A DNA stretch of 23,041 bases. Origin: Ophiothrix spiculata. Taxonomy: Eukaryota; Echinodermata; Ophiuroidea; Amphilepidida; Ophiotrichidae. Where the stretch lies: NCBI GenBank assembly GCA_000969725.1, contig JXSR01S033914.1. One strand, 5' to 3'. Made by a program: the position numbers and the translations under genes. Shown here in pieces: positions 1 to 9,215 of the stretch. A model generated the notes under the pieces. It did not search any database, was not told where the DNA came from, and was given only the letters and a program-made list of their open reading frames with translations. Numbering within the stretch: the stretch's first letter is position 1; each line of letters begins with the position of its first letter.

Positions 1-151
1 GCAGACGAGTGGGACTGATAATTGGAGTCATGATGTCAAAGGGCAAAACAACCGACTTGACAGTGATGAATTATGCTGGGGAATTATGTCGATTGAGTTT
101 AAATGATATCAGTAAAACACACTGCACTGCTATTTTTACAATATGGGTCGG

Positions 152-424
152 CAGGCCCGTAGCCAGGATTTTTTCAAGGGGTGTGTGGATTTTCAATAAG
201 TGGACCTTTTGAAGGAAAAATTTCGTTTTGGTCGACCCTAAAATAATTTTAGTAGTTTTTTAGCAGTTTTTCAAGCATTATGTGTAGTATTTTATTTAAA
301 AAACGACATGCATTTGCTTGTTTTGGTGCTTTAGGTGTTCTTTTGGTGGTCATTTAGTGATATTTTTTTTTTGGGGGGGGGGGGGTGCGACGCCCCCACC
401 GCACACCCTGGCTATACGGGCTTG
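152..424. mobile_element. hAT-type non-autonomous MITE
   Basis: The ends are imperfect terminal inverted repeats. The left end reads CAGGCCCGTAGCCAGG, and the right end, read from the other strand, starts CAAGCCCGTATAGCCAGG. The flanks TGGGTCGG (144-151) and CGGGTCGG (425-432) match at 7 of 8 bases, the 8-bp duplication expected of hAT transposases, and CAGG/CAAG is a usual hAT terminus. There is no coding capacity. A 13-base G tract (373-385) lies in the right arm. The hAT assignment is inferred from ends and duplication only. Confidence 0.75.
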
Positions 425-522
425 CGGGTCGGTGATAATAGGCCTGTAGCTTTGATACAAAAAACGGGTCCCTTCCGCTCCTGACATCCATCTTCTTAGC
501 TCTTCTTATAGCTTAGGCGAAG

Positions 523-874
523 TAACAAAAATTACCAGTTGATCGTCCTCGCCCTCATAAATTTTTCAGAAATTCCAAAACTTTTTTCTTATTTTTCTTC
601 TTAATTTCAGAAGAGGATGAGATGTAAAAACTCAATATAAATGTTTGGGTATCATTCATAAACCCAATATCTCCAGGCTGGGGGTAGGCCTAATTATTGA
701 AGAGAAAAGAAGAAATAACAATGGCCTCCTCGTAATATGGCAAACATTCAGCTGTTGAAAATTAGCCCAGAATGAATAGAACATTGGTGAAAAATAGCAA
801 ATAATAAGGATCTCCCTCACCATTACCAACTGAGAAAAAAAAAAGTCAGGACGATCAACTTGTAATTTTTGTTA
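523..874. mobile_element. Foldback/MITE element with 27-bp inverted repeats
   Basis: The sequence at 523-549 (starting TAACAAAAATTACC, ending GATCGTCCT) recurs as reverse complement at 848-874 with one mismatch. The interior is AT-rich and non-coding. No target-site duplication is obvious, so the superfamily is unknown. Confidence 0.65.
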
Positions 875-1031
875 TGCAAGTATTCAGTGAAGGAAACTTG
901 CATAACAAAATTATCTGATAGACTTTTGATGTTGACGTTGCCTTCAACATGTTCAAAATGGGACGCATTGTAGGTCTTGCCTTATACCGTTCGTTCACCA
1001 CAATTCTTATAACCTAAAAAAAACATTACTC

Positions 1032-1105
1032 TGTTTTCTGTCTTTTCTGTCTTTCATGTTTTCTGTCAATTCTGTCTTTTCTGCCTTTTCTGCATTCTGT
1101 CTTTT
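1032..1105. repeat. Pyrimidine-rich TTTTCTGTC-type tandem repeat
   Basis: There are six to eight imperfect copies of a TTTTCTGTC/TTTCTGC word in about 75 bp, with variants containing CATG and CAAT. It is a low-complexity array upstream of the gene. No function is visible. Confidence 0.7.
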
Positions 1106-1117
1106 ACACTTGCCCAC

Positions 1118-1226
1118 TGGCATATGTTACGATCACCAAACCATTCTTTCATTTGTGCTTGCATTTTTGAGAAAAGTGAGAAAATGTGTCACTTTATAAT
1201 TATTGTCGGGGCCCCGACAGTAATTA
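1118..1226 (+). repeat. Palindrome-bearing repeat, copy A
   Basis: The 30-bp near-palindrome at 1197-1226 has a TTGTCGGGGCCCCGACA core. The whole stretch, starting TGGCATATGTTACGATC, matches the reverse complement of 18988-19065. That copy lacks about 30 bp between the ATATGTTA end and the palindrome. The two are copies of one dispersed repeat in opposite orientation. Copy B sits inside a TTAA-flanked element, but clear ends could not be found around copy A. Confidence 0.7.
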
Positions 1227-2167
1227 CAACACAGTAGCCTATGGGGATTTTCAAAATGCTGAAAAGCATGTAACTTGGAAACGAATGGTCGGAATCAAGT
1301 GAAATTTTCAGTGTATATTTATAATGTACTCTTCTTATTATTAAGCTAGAAAACAGGCGAGGTTTTTGTCACATCAAAATCATGTTTGCCCGTCAACCGT
1401 ACGTTTACAATATACTACTACTATAGTTATAAAGTCTCAGGAAAGGACTTTGGAAAGATAGTCATGATATTAGGTATAAATCTGAAAGGGGTAACGAGAT
1501 TGAAAAAGTTCATAAACTAAAAATATCATAAAACTACTTACCCAAATCCTGAAAACAATACAATACGATATAAAAACTAAACCTCCTCAAATAGTATACG
1601 AATAAATTTCAACATGTCCATGAATAGTGACGAAAATGCTTCAATACTTGTCAACTGTTATACTTGTCCATCGGAGAATATGCCGTTCCAAAACTGCTCA
1701 ACTTGTTTTCACTGCAATAAATCTGGACACCAAAAGAGTCGGGATACTAATATAATCGATTTGAAATTGATGAACGATACCTTAGTTACCGGTGCTGATA
1801 CCCACAATCCTGTTCGACTGAAGTGAAGAACTTTCTTAAAACTTTATTCAAACGATATGCTTTTTAAAATAGTCTATTTCTTAGGTTTGGAAAAAGCATG
1901 AGAATGAAAAAACAACGTAAGTTAACAAACAATCTGTCCCAAAGTGAAAGTAAAGTGAAAGTTTTAAAGATACGCCAGTGGTATACTGCTGACCGTGGTG
2001 GAAAGTTCGATTGATACCAATATGCAAATGAGTTGATATTTGACTCGCATGCCACCGAGTAAAGTGTATCTTCGTTGTCAGTGTCAGTGTCTGAAACGTC
2101 GTAAAGTAGAGCGATAAGTTTTTATGTTTTTACCTTGATGAAAATAATGAAGGAGTGTATAGTGGAA
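1227..2167. other. No recognised gene upstream of exon 1
   Basis: I see no repeat with defined ends and no credible coding region here. A 70-codon reading frame at 1614-1826 is treated as chance. The stretch presumably contains distal promoter sequence for the Ig-domain gene, but no regulatory motif could be supported. Confidence 0.4.
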
Positions 2168-2173
2168 TATAAA
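2168..2173 (+). promoter_or_regulatory. Possible TATA box
   Basis: TATAAA lies 146 bp before the preferred start codon at 2319. If used, transcription would begin near 2198-2203, giving a short 5' UTR. A TATA word is common by chance in AT-rich DNA, so this is weak. Confidence 0.25.
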
Positions 2174-2219
2174 CCGCCCATGCCGTGAATTTGAAAATAT
2201 TTGAAAAATTTTCTCTGGA

Positions 2220-2264
2220 ATGCAGATTTGGAACCTATTATTGGAAAAGTTGGTTCGCCTCTGA
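2220..2264 (+). other. Possible upstream ORF in the 5' leader
   Basis: A 14-codon reading frame (ATG at 2220, TGA at 2262-2264) ends 33 bp before the first candidate start at 2298, in the same frame. If the leader includes it, it could reduce initiation at the main start. The transcript start is unknown, so this is only a possibility. Confidence 0.25.
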
Positions 2265-2318
2265 ACTTGCGGACATACGACGACTATCATCGCAATTATG
2301 CTTTTCATCGGCATCGTG

Positions 2319-2373
2319 ATGCGCATTAGGATTGTTTCTCTTATTTCTTGTGTGGTATTGTTTCAAAAATATG
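2319..2373 (+). CDS. Ig-domain adhesion protein, exon 1: signal peptide
   Basis: This is the proposed first coding exon. From ATG 2319 it encodes MRIRIVSLISCVVLFQKY plus one base of the next codon: a short basic n-region, a hydrophobic core (IVSLISCVVLF) and a polar end, a typical secretory signal. It ends at a consensus donor, G|GTAAGTAA (2374 on), in phase 1. That fits the phase-1 acceptor at 13579/13580; the joined codon is GTA (Val), giving a KYVSCEQ junction where signal cleavage is plausible. An in-frame ATG at 2298 would add MLFIGIV. I prefer 2319 because it puts arginines before the hydrophobic core, but both have a purine at -3. The frame is closed by TGA at 2262. No other exon with matching phase was noticed in the 11 kb between, but a transcript is needed to prove the join. 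Confidence 0.6.
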
Positions 2374-2381
2374 GTAAGTAA

Positions 2382-3331
2382 TATTTTATTCACTAATTAA
2401 ATTAAAACATAATACCAATTCTATCGATGAAATTTATAAGGAAAAGGGGTGGCTAAAAAATAAAAGCATCGGGTGATTCATGGTTGATGTAAGTAAGTTG
2501 TAACTCCGGGGATGCAACACGTGAATGGTTCTTCGCGATTTATCATGTTATATAGATTATAGCATGTTCTATAGATTATACAAGATTTACATTCAAAGCT
2601 TAGTATAATTTTGCCAAATGCTAGCCACAAATCGCGATCATGATGAACGCATGAACGGTATGATAGTGGTATTACGAATTTTGGTGGTTTTTTTTCTCGA
2701 TGTATTAAAGACAGAAGTAAAATATATTAGTCTTAGACAAACACTTTATTGGCGAGCATGTGAAGCAGAAAAGGTGGTTTTCCCGTTTTTTCCCCCGTGA
2801 AAAATAAATATACAGTTTACTTTGAATCAAATTGAGTAAACAACTACAACTGATCCCGGCAACTGATAAGTGGATTGAGATGGGTTTCCTGTCCGTGTCT
2901 AATAAACTGTTTGCAAGTTGATCCCTGACACCCAATTACCTTATCACCATCTGTAAACCATCAACTTGGGGACTCTCTTCCACCTGATTTCACATGGATC
3001 ATCAGATCATTGCCTACGGGCATCTATCTTGTAACCAAATTGTGGCTCTGGGTCATGGTCATAGATTCTTCGGTATAAATATTTCAAGTTCTTAGTCACA
3101 TGGCAATACACCATTGATTATGTTTTTCAAGAACAGCGTAATTCTACAAAAAGATAAAATACTGCTTCACTATCATATGAAGGTTCAGATTTAAAAGAGT
3201 ATACTGTTCCTCGAAAATATCATGACTTCAATGGGTATTTCATGGTCTCTGGAAAGTGACTTTTAACTTGTACAATTTTAGCATACATAAAGAGTATTAA
3301 AATAGATTTCACTCTCATAAATTTCTTAAAA
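2382..3331. other. Intron 1, first part: nothing recognised
   Basis: This is AT-rich sequence with no credible coding frame. The only visible structures are two ATAGATTATA words about 25 bp apart near 2555-2580 and a short CGCGATTT/AAATCGCG inverted pair at 2535 and 2629. Neither is strong. Confidence 0.4.
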
Positions 3332-3339
3332 ATGGCGAT

Positions 3340-3685
3340 CTCGGGGCTCAAGTTTGGTTGTGTGTTGTTGGCAAATTGGAAAGGCCACCCATCCAAATAA
3401 CAATTTTCAAGAAAAGGGACCCATCCATGTACCCAAATTTCTCAAATCTTGAGTCAAATTTAGAACTTCAAAAATCGTATTGCGCCAAAATGTGCCAAAA
3501 TTTTGTGAAGAAATGCCAAAATTGTGCAAATTTTTTTTGAAAATTTTGAAAAGACAACAAATCAAAATACCACATTTTCCGAAGAAAAAGGACCGATTGA
3601 AATACCAGAAAGCCTGATTTTGCTACCAGAATTTGCGGCACGTCCCCATAAACCACTTGTGTACTAAGTACCCCCCCCCCCTGGG
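3340..3685. mobile_element. Probable non-autonomous DNA element with ATGGCGAT flanks
   Basis: The segment is bounded by an 8-bp direct repeat, ATGGCGAT, at 3332-3339 and 3686-3693, the duplication length of hAT elements. The right end reads TACCCCCC...CTGGG with an 11-base C tract (3671-3681). The left end CTCGGGGC is only loosely its inverse. The interior repeats TGCCAAAAT/TGTGCCAAAATTT words and is not coding. The same CCCCCTGGG terminus closes the larger repeat at 18596-19692, so the two may be related. Confidence 0.5.
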
Positions 3686-3693
3686 ATGGCGAT

Positions 3694-4481
3694 AACAATT
3701 TGGTTCAAAAGCCCCAGATTTTGTGTACTTCGAGTGATCTGATCTTATTCAAATCTCGCCAGTTTGGGAAATTAAAAAAAATCAACTTTCGATGTTTAGC
3801 AACATGCAGCAACTATCGTTAAAAGCGCTTGTATTGACAGTAAAATTTATTCTAAGAACATGAAGAAAGAAACTGAAAAAGGAACTGAATGCTTAAAAAT
3901 CTCGAAAAAGACCATGCAGTCTCGTCTTCAAGCATAAATATTGACAAAGTTCTGACAGTTTGTTTTTCAAATATGTCAAAATATTTCGGAAACATACTTT
4001 ATGGCATTTTGGAGAGGGGATCTTTATGAATACAATTCCGTTGTTTTTGTAATACAACGAGGGCTAAATGAAGGAAAATAGGCCTATTTCACCAGCACAT
4101 GAACAACTGTACTTGGATCATTTGACTTTTGATCCCGGGCTTTTGATAGCAAAGACATTTGAGTGGTTCCAATGACCGCCGTTCACAACTTCGCACATTG
4201 ACCAATCAATTAACTCAATTTCGTCATTTTGTTGCTAATTGTTTATCATTTCTCAATCAACCTGATTTGAATTGCTAATCTGCCATGAAATTAACAGCAT
4301 TAAGCAATGTTAACAAGCTGAAACGTCAAACCAATTATACACTGTAATTTCATAAAATGTTCACAAGTAGCCTTAAATTCTCTAAGTTCAATAATAAAAC
4401 CCAAAATTGCCTTAATGTGACTGTCTTTGAAAATTGTTGACGTCAAATGCAATTCATGTCTTTATCATTTAAAGCCCCAGG
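3694..4481. other. Intron 1: nothing recognised
   Basis: I find no open frame, inverted repeat or tandem repeat worth naming in this AT-rich stretch. Confidence 0.4.
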
Positions 4482-4976
4482 GGCCGTATTCATAAAGCAC
4501 ACTTAAGTGCAACTTTTTTAAGAGTTTCCCTTAAATCTGCTGAATTTTAAGACAAACTCTCAAATATTTAAGGGAATCCCTAACTCTTAAGATTTTAAGG
4601 GCAACTTTTAAGGGGACCTTGGAGCACCCTTAAGAGTTGCCCTTAATTCACATGGGTATTCTATAGCATATATTTCACAAGATTTTCTTTTTCATACAAG
4701 GAAACACATCCAGGGTGACTAAAGAGAGTCAGTTTAATCCTGGGAAATATTTTTTACAAATTATAGTTAAGATTTTTGCACTTAAAATTGTAGTTAAAAA
4801 GAACGAAAATGAAGCACTGAAATAAAGCAGAAATTGAACTCCAAAGTTAAGGGAAACACTTAAGTGTAAGTGAAACACTTAAGTGTAAGTGAAACACTTA
4901 AGTGTTTTACTTAAACTTACACTTAAGTGTAAATATATGTTGCACTTAAGTGTAAGGGAGTTTTATGAATACGGCC
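4482..4976. mobile_element. Foldback element rich in CACTTAAGTG palindromes
   Basis: Perfect 15-bp terminal inverted repeats GGCCGTATTCATAAA (4482-4496) and its reverse complement (4962-4976) bound the element. Both arms are dense in the palindrome CACTTAAGTG and in AAGGG/CCCTTAA words, so much of the element can fold on itself. There is no coding content and no clear target-site duplication. Confidence 0.75.
4853..4904 (+). repeat. 19-bp tandem repeat inside the foldback element
   Basis: The unit GAAACACTTAAGTGTAAGT occurs twice in full and once in part. Each unit contains CACTTAAGTG, so adjacent units can form alternative hairpins. It lies in the right arm of the element bounded by 4482 and 4976. 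Confidence 0.85.
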
Positions 4977-5189
4977 TTTACGCTAACTCACAGACTCTTT
5001 TCTCTAAGGGTCTATGATGCTAAGCGAGAATCAATGATGGACCTCAATATAAATGATATAGACAAGTGGAGCTATATATAAGGAGAAAAACATAAAACGG
5101 TAAAGCAACTTTTTGCGAACTTGTTACCTGGTAAAACAACACTACTTTCAATGAACATATAGTCATGATAGTATTAGTACACACACTAA

Positions 5190-5350
5190 AAGTTTGGACT
5201 ATAATTCAACACAGTACACATGTTAAACAGCGTTGTTCAAAGTTTTACAAATTACATGTTTTATTAAAAACTGAAATTGAACAGTTGTTTTAAAATTTCA
5301 ACAACGCTGTTTAACTGCTAAACTGCATATCTGTGTTGTCCGAACTTACT
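5190..5350. repeat. Imperfect hairpin element with GTTAAACAGCGTTGTT arms
   Basis: GTTAAACAGCGTTGTT at 5222-5237 is perfectly inverted at 5300-5315. The similarity continues outward with gaps: AGTTTGGAC and CAACACAG on the left match AGTTCGGAC and CAACACAG read from the right. It is non-coding. GTTTAAA-type words link it loosely to the hairpin region at 6900-7290. Confidence 0.65.
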
Positions 5351-5436
5351 TTGGGTTTAATAGTTGTAGAAATTTAACGGATGAATTAAACCACCTGAAA
5401 TATCCTTGCTCTTTCTGTGACAAGCTCTTATGTTTA

Positions 5437-5994
5437 AGGGGTTTTCTCTGAGATGCAAATACTCCATTTATTTTCTTAGAAATTTAGTATTTGGTAGATT
5501 TATTTGTGCTGATAACGATTCTAAAATAAGAACAAATATAGGTTACCTTGCTCGTTTTTGAGATACAGGCATTTCAAAAATTTCCCCAAAAAATCACCCG
5601 ATTAACCATGCAAAGTATAGGGAAAATTCGATCATTATGTGCTTGTAAAATAGTAAATCCTACATTTTTTTTTAATTTTTACATATGTTAAAGCACTTTT
5701 TGCGCTCTTCAAAATACTGAAATAGAAAAATATGGTCACCGTGTTAGTTTTCAAGAAAAACGACCAAAACTGGCATTTTTTGATAAAATTTGATTACTTC
5801 GATGGCACATCTGCGTCTGCATATTTCCCGCGTATATATTACGCAGCTAGCCGGCGCGTTATAAAGCATGCATTTAGTGTGCATTGAATTTTGAGCAGGC
5901 AAAACGGATGCAAACATTTTTTTGATTTCTTACTATTTATAAAAAAAATCGTTATCCCGCAGTCGTAAGCAACTGCCTATCAGAGAAAACCCCT
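5437..5994. mobile_element. MITE with 15-bp perfect terminal inverted repeats
   Basis: AGGGGTTTTCTCTGA (5437-5451) is exactly inverted at 5980-5994, giving a 558-bp non-coding element. Inside are two diverged direct repeats of a GGTNACC...GTTTTTGAGA motif (near 5542 and 5733), followed by a region rich in CG words (GCGTATATATTACGCAG, CGGCGCG). The same layout in the opposite orientation is seen at 19757-20352, although the two termini differ. I infer related but distinct subfamilies. Confidence 0.7.
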
Positions 5995-6061
5995 GAATTC
6001 CGCGACACTAACACTGACACGCATCCCGGGCACGCATGAGACGCGCGGATGGGGTAGCATA

Positions 6062-6151
6062 CAAGTTTTTTGTTTGTTTGTTGTTGTTTTTTGTATTTAT
6101 TCCCCGTGCTTAGGTCTGGTGGTGGGAGAAAAATACAAAGATTCTACGCCA
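6062..6151 (-). mobile_element. 5'-truncated retroposon 3' end with 11-bp target-site duplication
   Basis: GGGGTAGCATA occurs at 6051-6061 and again at 6152-6162, exactly flanking a 90-bp insert. On the minus strand the insert ends in AATAAATA followed by an A/C-rich tail, as expected for a LINE or SINE 3' end. The body matches 10410-10520. The short length means severe 5' truncation on insertion. Confidence 0.75.
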
Positions 6152-6244
6152 GGGGTAGCATAAAAATTGACACTCAGCTTTTTAACCAAATGCATTTAGT
6201 ATTTCATTTTTGGTTCAATCTAAACACAGATTTTTGATCTAAAT

Positions 6245-6420
6245 AAAGTTCTACAAATCAAATCAAGTCAATTTATTATTCCCATATCTACAGCTGGGAA
6301 TATGTTGTTGACTTTGTCTCATCCCATCGTAAGTGGTCATCAGATCCAGTAGCCATCGGCAGACCATGATGATGAAACCTGTGCCGTGATGATCACAGCT
6401 CTGTTAATGCGGACAATGAC
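6245..6420 (-). mobile_element. Probable retroposon 3' end
   Basis: On the minus strand the sequence ends in GGAATAATAAATTGACTTG followed by a short TTGATT-type repeat, like the 3' terminus and microsatellite tail of a LINE or SINE. The body contains the near-palindrome CATATTCCCAGCTGTAGATATGG. No coding domain or target-site duplication was found, so the boundary at 6420 is approximate. Confidence 0.4.
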
Positions 6421-6475
6421 CAGTACCCACAAAAATGATTTTTACCACGAAAAAAAGCAGGAAAAGACATCTATC

Positions 6476-6643
6476 GGCCCGTATTCCAGACAGATGTTTA
6501 GCTTAACTATTGTTTAACTGAGCATCAACTGTCCAGGAATGATACGCATCAATGCAGCTTTCAAGCAAAACAGTTCAATGAGTCGTGCTGTTGACGAGAA
6601 ATAAAACCTTGATTTAGCTAAACACCTTTCTGGAATACGGGCC
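6476..6643. mobile_element. Short foldback element, GGCCCGTATTCCAGA ends
   Basis: GGCCCGTATTCCAGA at 6476-6490 is exactly inverted at 6629-6643. The pairing continues inward through TGTTTAGCT with few mismatches, about 30 bp per arm in a 168-bp element. It is non-coding. Its first bases resemble the GGCCGTATTCATAAA ends of the element at 4482, which may reflect related families. Confidence 0.75.
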
Positions 6644-6899
6644 ATATAGGGTCTAATTGGCGACCCCTTTTGCTTAGTCCTATATTATGTCCATTTTAGG
6701 TTTGAACTAAAACAAGCAAGTTTCGACACTTATACATTGGACTATTTTTCTTCATAGTATTATCATGGTTCTACTAACAAAGATGAGAGTAAAACTTCGA
6801 ATTTGTAAGGAAATGAACTTATTTAGAAGTTAAAATCCAGGAACAGGTTTAGAATGTAGGTCTACGGGGAGTAAAGGAACAACTGATTTGATTTATCCC

Positions 6900-7290
6900 T
6901 AAACAATATTCTTCACTGTTAAAACCTGGTTAAAACACTGTTTAAAATGTTGCTGTTTAAAACAAAAACATTGTTTAACTTGAGTGTTGTTGTTTAAAGT
7001 TTTCAGCAACATTGTTCAGTTTGTTATCAAATTTGTTATTAAAGCGTGTTGTCTTAATCAATGTTGTTTAAATTTTTGAAATGTTGTTTTAAAGTTAAGT
7101 TTTTTAAACAACCACTGTATCAATAGATCATCGCTCAACCTTGTTTAAAAACATTATATATATTAATATTGTTTAAAATTCAACAACTGTTTAAATTTAA
7201 AAAAAAAGTTTTTTATTTTCTGAACAAGCTGTTTAATTTTTAAACAAGGTTGAACGATGATCTATTGATACAACGGTTGTTCAATTTTGT
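6900..7290. repeat. GTTTAAA-rich region ending in a 45-bp inverted repeat
   Basis: The segment is crowded with TTGTTTAAA and AACATTGTT words. Its right half contains arms at 7107-7151 and 7237-7281, 45 bp each, matching at all but three positions and enclosing an AT-rich 85-base loop. Each arm includes ATAGATCATC or its inverse. This is a strong hairpin-forming element with no coding content. Confidence 0.75.
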
Positions 7291-8808
7291 TCTAACGGTC
7301 AAGCATTTGGATGGCTCATAAATTATCAGGTGTTGGATGAAAAAATTTGATGAAAGTTGCACCGTGTGTAATGGCCTTTACAGTGTAGCTTGTTATGAAG
7401 CGTTTGACTTGGATCCTTGCTTGGATAATCGGAATACCATTGGACTTGGATTAGTATCTCCCATCATGCTAACCTCTTGACGTCAGAACCTCTGAGTCAT
7501 AATGCAGGATCAACAACAGAAAGAAACATTCCCACGATTACATAATTTCATACAATAAGAAGAACTGAGATATAATTTTTAAAAAAAGCCCAACTCCAAC
7601 ATGTTGTGTTATAGTCATTAACACTGATTTTCTTTTTGGACGCTCATCAGCTTTCTACATGCAGAAGAAAAAAGTGTCGGGTAAAACATCGCAAATAATA
7701 ATCCCAAAAGCACCAAAATTGAGGAACTTTGATATCCGTGTTGATGTGCAAACCAGATAAAAAGGTTATAGGTCCGCATCTGATATAAATATGGCTTCGA
7801 TTCACTATATCAACTGGTAGCAAACTGAAGAACTTTTGTAAACAAAGGCGGCTATGTTATGACTTCCCTATAACATGCCTTCTCTCAAATTTTATAGGTC
7901 TAAACGTGTGTTTATGGCTATTCTACGCATTTATTTGCAGAAGCCAACTTCGAAGAATTAGTGCTTCATGCAGAAACACAAAATTGTCTCACCATTTTTT
8001 TTATCATTTGCCTAAAAATGCCCTTTTAAACAGACACAAATCTACCAGTCGTAATGTTTGTGTTGCCAAACAAATCAGTTTCAAGCAAGAGATCATTAAG
8101 GGATTTTTTGAATGAATCAGTCCAACCAATTTGATACCTTTGTAGATGTAATTATGAGGTATTGTGGTGACCATAGACACATTTCTTTTTTAGCGGGAAG
8201 GGGGATGGATTATCCCCGGGGGTTTATCCTGATTGATGACAAATTCTTGAGAATGACCTCTAGAAATATTGTTGAACGTATTGAGTACCAAAGAAAATAT
8301 CAACCAAAGCCAGTACTTACAATATACTTAAGATATAAATACACAACATAGACATCTGTGAATTTATAGACTTAAAATATGGTATACCAAAGTTCTTTGG
8401 TTGGTATAGAATAGATGCTCACTTTCCAACATGTGTCTGTGTTTACTAGAGATGGAAGGATTAACCTCAAGCCCTTATCGCCTAAAGCAGATTTGGTAAA
8501 CCCTATATTGCCATGGCAACTGAACTTTTGCCAAATGAGATCAGAAAGTTGAAGATGATGCATGGTTTGTCGATTTGTGATGTTATCACTGTGGAATGTA
8601 CAATCTTTCTGTTTTATCCCTATTTTCAGTGTATTTGAGAAAACATTTTTCGGATCTTTTTCGGATTACGTTTTCCATTAAATCAATTCAAAAGAAACAG
8701 AATCCGATACTTATTTCAAATGAGCTTTTACACTTACGAATATTTTCCGACAAAGTTGAAATTTCAACTAAAGATTTTTTTAAACAAAAAATTTCAAACG
8801 CGTAAGTT
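7291..8808. other. Intron 1: nothing recognised
   Basis: Short frames at 7906-8115, 8112-8351 and 8596-8805 have no recognisable domain, no codon signal and no splice context; I treat them as chance. No repeat with defined ends was found. Confidence 0.4.
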
Positions 8809-8967
8809 CGGTCCAGACTCCACTATCGTATAGAATATTTTGCTTAAAATATTCTATGACGTAGGTCATCGAATAAAACACACATTCGATGACTTACGTC
8901 ATTATGTCGTCAGCATAGAATATTCTAAGCAAAATATTCTATGTATACCATAGTGGAGTCTGGACCG
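8809..8967. mobile_element. Near-complete palindromic foldback element
   Basis: The ends CGGTCCAGACTCCACTAT (8809-8826) and its exact reverse complement (8950-8967) enclose two long arms. TAGAATATTTTGCTTA and TGACGTAGGTCATCGAAT on the left pair with matching blocks on the right, separated only by small bulges. The whole 159-bp unit can fold into one hairpin with a loop of about ten bases. It is non-coding, and no duplicated flank is evident. Confidence 0.85.
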
Positions 8968-8971
8968 GGCG

Positions 8972-9215
8972 TTGTTTGTTTGTTTGTTATTTATTCAGCA
9001 TATGTGGTACAAAGATGAAAACATTAAATATTAACAAAACATACAAAATATCATTATCAAAATAACAACTTCCCTGAAAAGGCTTTATAAAACATACAAA
9101 AGCACATAATTTAACTTTATCAGTACCAAAACCAACATATGCTACTAGGATGGCCCATCAAGTCTGGCTACTCTTGCAAACTTATTTCCAATGGGATCCA
9201 ACATTCTCATCATAA
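8972..9215 (-). mobile_element. Probable retroposon 3' end with AACA-type tail
   Basis: Read on the minus strand, the segment ends in GAATAAATAACAAACAAACA, a polyadenylation-like word followed by an AACA microsatellite tail. This is the normal signature of a LINE or SINE 3' end. The upstream body contains GATGGGCCATCC but no recognised protein motif. It abuts the foldback element ending at 8967. The 5' boundary is a guess. Confidence 0.45.

Noticed and set aside
1197-1226. Reading the GC-cored palindrome as a bacterial-type terminator
   Set aside because: The context is an animal genome. The palindrome is part of a dispersed repeat and is not followed by a T run.
1614-1826. 70-codon plus-strand frame with several cysteines, faintly zinc-knuckle-like
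   Set aside because: It has no recognisable full motif, no neighbouring coding sequence and no splice context. In sequence of this size such a frame is expected by chance.
7906-8351. Two overlapping short plus-strand frames
   Set aside because: They show no domain or compositional signal and lie deep inside intron 1 among non-coding sequence.
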